From: Setoptus koraiensis
Taxonomy: Eukaryota; Arthropoda
Direction: 5' to 3'
NCBI GenBank assembly: GCA_048013815.1
Contig: CM106586.1
Coordinates: 310,001 to 374,000, forward strand
DNA length: 64,000 nucleotides
The translations under genes and the position numbers were made by a program. The notes beneath the pieces are model-generated. The model had not been told where the DNA came from and searched no databases. It was given only the letters and a program-made list of their open reading frames with translations. The first letter of the stretch is position 1, and each line of letters starts with the position of its first letter. Below are positions 59,178-64,000 of the stretch, one piece after another.

Positions 59178-62139
59178 GGTTGTTCTAGCGATTAGGTCCC
59201 CAACCGGATCTTGATGAAACTTCCGGTATAGGTCTATTCTGACCTAACTAAGACAAAAAAAGTGGTCCGGAAGCCAGGAAACTTCCGGTTCCGGTTTTAC
59301 ATAAAGTTAAAGCTAGAGCTCTGAAATTCACTACAGAGACGTTTCAAGCTACGTTGAACACGATGACATGATTCTCAGCTCTGTGCGACTTCCGGTTTTC
59401 GAGATATAGAGATATTACTGGGGTTAGAATACCGGAAATGACCAAATTATTGCTTCGCTGCGCTCAGGGATGCACATGCGGTGTGTCTGAGAACTCGGCC
59501 TGCGGCCTCGTATTCTGGAGGCCGTCACATCTCCGTCGTCGCTCCCGCGACGACTGCGTGCGACGGGAACCCTTCGGGTAGGGATGATGAGCGCTTCGGG
59601 TATCGGGCTGCGCCCTCTACCCTCCGCTCACATGACTGCAATCCAAACACAGCTGCAGGCGGGAAGAGTGAACGAACCAACTAATTCGTTGATATTCAGG
59701 GTTACAAGTAATACTGATCAAATCAGTATTTCGAGCGCTTAATTTTTCGTGTGGACAAGTATTGTTGAAGGATTCAAAGGAGTTTATTACAACCTGTTAA
59801 CCACCGAACTTCAAAATGTGACCATTAAACATAGACCATCGAACACTGACCACCGAACATCGAACGAGCAGATGGAACTGTCATCGGAAATTCGAATTTT
59901 CAATTTCGAAGTTCGAATTGTGACCAGCGAACTTCGTATTGTGACCATCGAACTCTGTACAAGCACCTGGAACTCGTATCGGAAATTCGAATTTTTCAAT
60001 TTCGAAGTTCGAAATGTGACCATCGAACTCTGTACAAGCACTTGGAACTCCAAATTTCTTTCGCAGCATGATTCACATGTTGATTGCATGCGTACGGATT
60101 TTGGTAAGATTCTAATGGTCAGTTTCGCCACAATGAGTAATTTAGTTAGTCACACAAATTAGTCAATGGCGCACACTTGGTTATTGTGCATCAATTTCGA
60201 ATATCGAAGTTCGAATTGTGACCATCGAACTCTGTACGAGCACCTGGAACTAGTATCGGAAATTCGAATTTTCAATTTCGAATTTCCAAGTTCGACGTTC
60301 GGAATTTGACCATCGAACCTCGACAGAGCAGATTAAACTATCATTAGGAATTCGAATTTTCAATTTCGAAGTTCGAAATGTGACCATCGAACTCTGACCA
60401 TCGAACACTGACCACCGAACTCCGACAGAGCAGATGAAACTATCATCAGAAAATCGAATTTTCAATTTCGAATTTCGAAGTTCGAATTGTGGCCACCGAA
60501 CTTCGAATTGTAACCATCGAACTTCGACGGAGCAGATGGAACTATCATCAGGAAATCGAATTTTCAATTTCGAATTTCGAAGTTCGAATTGTGGCCACCG
60601 AACTTCGAATTGTAACCATCGAACTTCGAATTGTGACCATCGAACTCTGTACAAGCACCTGAAACTAGTATCGGAAATTCGAATTTCCAATCTTCGAACT
60701 TCAAATTGTTACCACCGAACTTCGAAATGTGACCATCGAACATTGACCATCGAACTCTGACCATCGAACTTCGGCGAAGCAGATGAAACTATCATCAGAA
60801 ATTCGAATTTTCAATTTCGAATTTCGAAGTTCGAAATGTGACCATCGAACTTCGAATTGTAACCACCGAACTTCGAATTGTGACCATCGAACTCTGTACG
60901 AGCACCTGGAACTAGTATCGGAAATTCGAATTTTCAATTTCGAATTTCCAAGTTCGACGTTCGGAATTTGACCATCGAACCTCGACAGAGCAGATTAAAC
61001 TATCATTAGGAATTCGAATTTTCAATTTCGAAGTTCGAAATGTGACCATCGAACTCTGACCATCGAACACTGACCACCGAACTCCGACAGAGCAGATGAA
61101 ACTATCACTAGGAAATCGAATTTTCAATTTCGAAGTTCGAAATGTGACCATCGAACTCTGACCACCGAACTCCGACAGAGCAGATGAAACTATCACTAGG
61201 AAATCGAATTTTCAATTTCGAATTTCGAAGTTCGAAATGTGACCATCGAACTCTGACCACCGAACTCCGACAGAGCAGATGAAACTATCATCAGGAAATC
61301 GAATTTTCAATTTCGAATTTCGAAGTTCGAAATGTGACCATCGAACTCTGACCATAGAACTAAGAACACTCAACCACTAACTTCGAACTAGCAGCTGAAA
61401 CTCTCATCAGAAATCCGAATTTTCAATTTCGAATTTCGAAGTTCGAAATGTTACCACCGAACTCTGACCATAGAACTAAGAACACTCAACCACTAACTTT
61501 GAACGAGCAGCTAAAACTCTTATTAGAAATTCGAATTTTCAATTTTGAAGTTCGATTTGTCACCACCGAGCTCCTCACAAATTCGACCTAGTCAAATCTC
61601 CATAGGATTGCATACGAAATATTTTCGAGTAAAGCGATAATAGACCAAGTCAAATCTACATCGGAATACATGTGTAATATCTAGCAGGATTCTCACAAAT
61701 TTGACTAAGTCAAACCTCCATAGGATTACATAGTCACGTGAATAAACCTAGTCATCATCACCACCCCAATAGCAGCTTAATTAAAATTAAGCGCTAAAAA
61801 TGACCGAAACAGACATGGATACAGGGTGTTGCGCGCGCGAGGCACAGGATGGGTCCGCTCATCGCGACCGCACAGGGCCCGGCCACACCCTTTTTTGCGT
61901 TAAACAGCTATATCTAGGTAACCGGAAGTGGCAGAAGATTAATTTTGATTTCATCGTGCTCCGCTAGGCGTCATCTATCCGATTATGAATTTTCAAAGCT
62001 TTATCTCAATCTTTTGGTAACTCCGGAACCGGAAGTTTCCTGGCTTCCGGTCTACTCATTCCCTGATATGGGGCCCCTACGGGACCCATGTGTGAAGTTT
62101 CATCGAAATCTGAGTGGGGACCTAATCGCAAGAACACCC
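59178..62139. mobile_element. Family B TIR element (B8), complete, containing A9
   Basis: Left end ggttgttctagcgattaggt; right end cctaatcgcaagaacaccc. The exact duplication gcgctcac is at 59170-59177 and 62140-62147. The element proper is about 870 bp (59178-59703 and 61801-62139), with a family A element inserted in its middle. The order of events is Gypsy-5, then B8, then A9. Confidence 0.93.
59704..61800 (-). mobile_element. Family A Helentron-like element (A9), complete
   Basis: 2.1 kb inside B8. The left edge is the 3' hairpin end (caagtaatactgatcaaatc), the right edge the 5' end (attaagcgctaaaaa). Most of it (about 59810-61560) is a ttcgaa-palindrome satellite of 110-250-bp units with markers such as catcgaactctgtac and gagcagatgaaactatcat. 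A non-repeat segment sits at about 60055-60185. No target duplication. Confidence 0.85.
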
Positions 62140-62147
62140 GCGCTCAC

Positions 62148-62734
62148 TGTGCCTAGAGTATAACGAGTCCATGCCAGAAGTCGAAATGGTGGATAAAATA
62201 AAAGCGAGAGTCCTGCCATCATTCGAGCCGAATCTTACTCAGGCGGACCCTCAAACCATAGCAGATCTAATGAGAACATGCACCCTTCTGGAAGAAGGTA
62301 TGCGAAAAAAGAGCCCGAAGCAAGCCGAGGTTAACATGGTTCAACGAAACCTAGTTTGCTATGAATGTAAAGGTATCGGACATCCCGCAAAAGTATGTCC
62401 TAGTAGAACGAACAATAGCGCAGGAAACAAATTCAATCAACACCCGAAAACACAGAATAACCGATATCGGGAAGGAGACTCAAAACACAACGAATCCAAC
62501 AATAGAAACAAGTCATCGTACCCACCCGCCAACAACAATGCAGCAAACCGAGGCCGAGGAGGGTACAGGAGGCACTCTCACAGATACAATGAGCAGAAAA
62601 ATCCCACAGCAGGCCCCAGTGGCAACACCAATAACAACGATACACCAAGGAATAATCAAGAGAGGAACCAACCACCTAGAAATAACTATCGTGGTAATCA
62701 AAACAACAGACAAGGACACAGAAGGTCAAACTAG
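62148..62734 (+). CDS. gag: Gypsy-5 gag, nucleocapsid part
   Basis: Continuation of gag after B8, with a CCHC zinc knuckle CYECKGIGHPAKVC (C-x2-C-x4-H-x4-C) that binds element RNA. A long Asn/Arg/Gln-rich basic tail follows, typical of nucleocapsid. Confidence 0.85.
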
Positions 62735-62743
62735 GCACCGAAC

Positions 62744-63223
62744 ATGTGCGCATTCATACGTCCGACCGCACACATCTATACAAAAATAACTGTAAACAAG
62801 GTGAATATCAACGCCATGGTCGACTGCGGCACGACGGTAACAATCATCAATGAAAAAGTGGCGGAGAAGTACAGATGGCCCATCTCAAACAGCGAAAATG
62901 TAAACCTCCAATCAGCAAAAGGCGACCGTCTAGACGTATGTGGCCAAATCATAGCCAAAATATCGCTTAATGTAGAGGACAAGATTTTAACGACGGAACA
63001 CCCCGTCATCGTAACCAAGGATCTGCCCACACAGATGCTACTGGGTCTAGATATATTAGCAGACCTAAACATCCTCATCAACACAAAAGAAGGCTCACTA
63101 CATCTCACAAAGAAAGAAGCATCGACGAGGAAACAAACCATTGTTTCACAGTATCAAACGAAATCATACCTGCGAGAGCATCAGCCTGTATCGAAGCAAT
63201 GTTCCCAAAGTCGGCAGAAGTGA
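62744..63223 (+). CDS. Gypsy-5 aspartic protease region
   Basis: Retropepsin-like segment with the active-site region around INAMVDCGTTVTIIN and the downstream hydrophobic-Gly motif MLLGLDILADL. This matches the order gag-protease-RT of Ty3/Gypsy elements. It processes the polyprotein. Part of a fossil element; activity is not assessed. Confidence 0.75.
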   Translation: MCAFIRPTAHIYTKITVNKVNINAMVDCGTTVTIINEKVAEKYRWPISNSENVNLQSAKGDRLDVCGQIIAKISLNVEDKILTTEHPVIVTKDLPTQMLLGLDILADLNILINTKEGSLHLTKKEASTRKQTIVSQYQTKSYLREHQPVSKQCSQSRQK

Positions 63224-64000
63224 ACACAGTGCTCAACAACACATGCCTAGACCCGAACGGTATCGTCATCCCCAACATCATCGTTAAGCCAAAGAAACAA
63301 AAAGCAATGGTCATAGTGACCAACATGAGCGACAAACCTGTAAAGATGAGAGCACGCACTAAATTATCAAGATGGGAAAACATAGAAAGCGACAACAATT
63401 CATCAGTGAACGCGGTCATAAACTGCGGCGACATGATCCTTAATGTCGGTGACCAATTAGACATCAACCAGAAGGAACAAATAAGAAATCTTGTAGCAAA
63501 CAACAAAGACGTGTTTTCCGATGGCGACCACATCGGGAGAACCAATATAACGAAACATAAAATCGACATGGTCGACCGTACACCCATCAATCAGCCGCTG
63601 AGGAGATCAGCCTATACAGAGAGAGAAATCATCCAGGAGAATGTCGACAAAATGCTTAAGGCAGGCATAATCCAACACTCAGAGTCGCCATTTAACAGCC
63701 CGATCGTATTGGTCAGAAAACGCGATGGTTCCATCCGTTGCTGCATAGACTTTAGGGCAATAAATGCGAGAACAAAGAAATGGGCCTTCCCGTTGCCACG
63801 GCAAGAAGATATTCTAGAAGGGTTGGCAGGCTCCAAGTATATAACAACTTTCGACTGTAATCAAGGATACCATCAGATAGAATTAGAGGACTCGTCGAAA
63901 GAACTCACCGCCTTCTCAACACCCGAATCGCATTATGAATACACCGTAATGCCATTCGGGCTGTGTAACGCAGCACAGACATTTCAGCGAACAATAAACA
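63224..64000 (+). CDS. pol: Gypsy-5 reverse transcriptase, N-terminal part (runs off window)
   Basis: After a linker (KHKIDMVDRTPINQPLRR) come RT motifs SPFNSPIVLVRKRDGSIRCC, IDFRAINARTKKWAFPLPR, TTFDCNQGYHQIEL and MPFGLCNAAQTFQR. The catalytic YxDD motif would lie just beyond the window edge. It is Gypsy-type, and distinct from Gypsy-1, 2 and 3 in wording. Confidence 0.85.

Larger units (their letters stand above)
57613..64000 (+). mobile_element. Gypsy-5: Ty3/Gypsy element, 5' part, runs off window
   Basis: Order: promoter hairpin, leader, gag start, gag body, nucleocapsid, protease, RT. Two family B elements (57772-58599 and 59178-62139) interrupt gag, each with an exact 8-bp duplication. 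Apart from these insertions the visible frames are mostly open, so the element is fairly young but cannot be active in this form. The 5' LTR start was not defined; the 81-bp array is probably part of U3. Confidence 0.8.

Noticed and set aside
1-64000. tRNA, rRNA or spliced host genes
   Set aside because: No cloverleaf, rRNA core or conserved host protein segment was recognised by eye; a covariance-model scan would be needed to exclude small RNAs.

Overview
This window is a stretch of a metazoan nuclear genome made almost entirely of transposable elements and satellites. No conserved host housekeeping gene, tRNA or rRNA was recognised. An R1-clade LINE, several env-bearing Ty3/Gypsy lineages, a Copia fragment, a Tc1-type transposase and Helentron-like elements together suggest an invertebrate, most likely an arthropod, but this is inference. 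Two runs of exactly 500 N (6879-7378 and 37432-37931) are fixed-size scaffold gaps, so long-range order across them is uncertain.

Layout. 1-9 kb: non-autonomous elements (families A and B below) with satellite arrays, two env/LTR remnants, and the C-terminal half of a Tc1-type transposase. 10-23 kb: a large minus-strand env-bearing Gypsy (Gypsy-1) whose 5' LTR region was hit by a very young plus-strand Gypsy (Gypsy-2, almost identical LTRs). 23-37 kb: a nested graveyard of Gypsy, Copia and env pieces cut by family A, B, C and D insertions, with one fragment of an unknown protein family (30.2 kb). 37.9-57.2 kb: a giant inverted repeat with arms of about 9.0 kb and a 161-bp spacer. Each arm carries an R1-clade LINE with a family D insertion, and an unknown 585-aa gene whose antisense strand is open in the codon-aligned frame for about 3.3-3.5 kb. 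57.1-64 kb: the 5' part of another Gypsy (Gypsy-5), split by two family B insertions, one of which contains a family A element; it runs off the window.

Repeat families defined here from the sequence. A: Helentron/Helitron2-like non-autonomous elements with asymmetric terminal inverted repeats, a 3' hairpin, no target duplication, and satellite arrays inside. B, C and D: related terminal-inverted-repeat elements of 0.8-1.0 kb that start GG(G/T)T, make 8-bp target duplications (agagtcgg, gcgctcac, cacatttg), and carry many CCGGAAGT motifs.

Most notable: (1) the codon-aligned two-strand open frame around the 585-aa gene, a pattern otherwise known from narnaviruses; (2) the giant palindrome, one arm of which is a natural empty site for a family A insertion; (3) LTR promoters whose TATA box lies in the loop of a strong hairpin in three unrelated Gypsy families, one preceded by an 81-bp minisatellite that repeats the hairpin arms.
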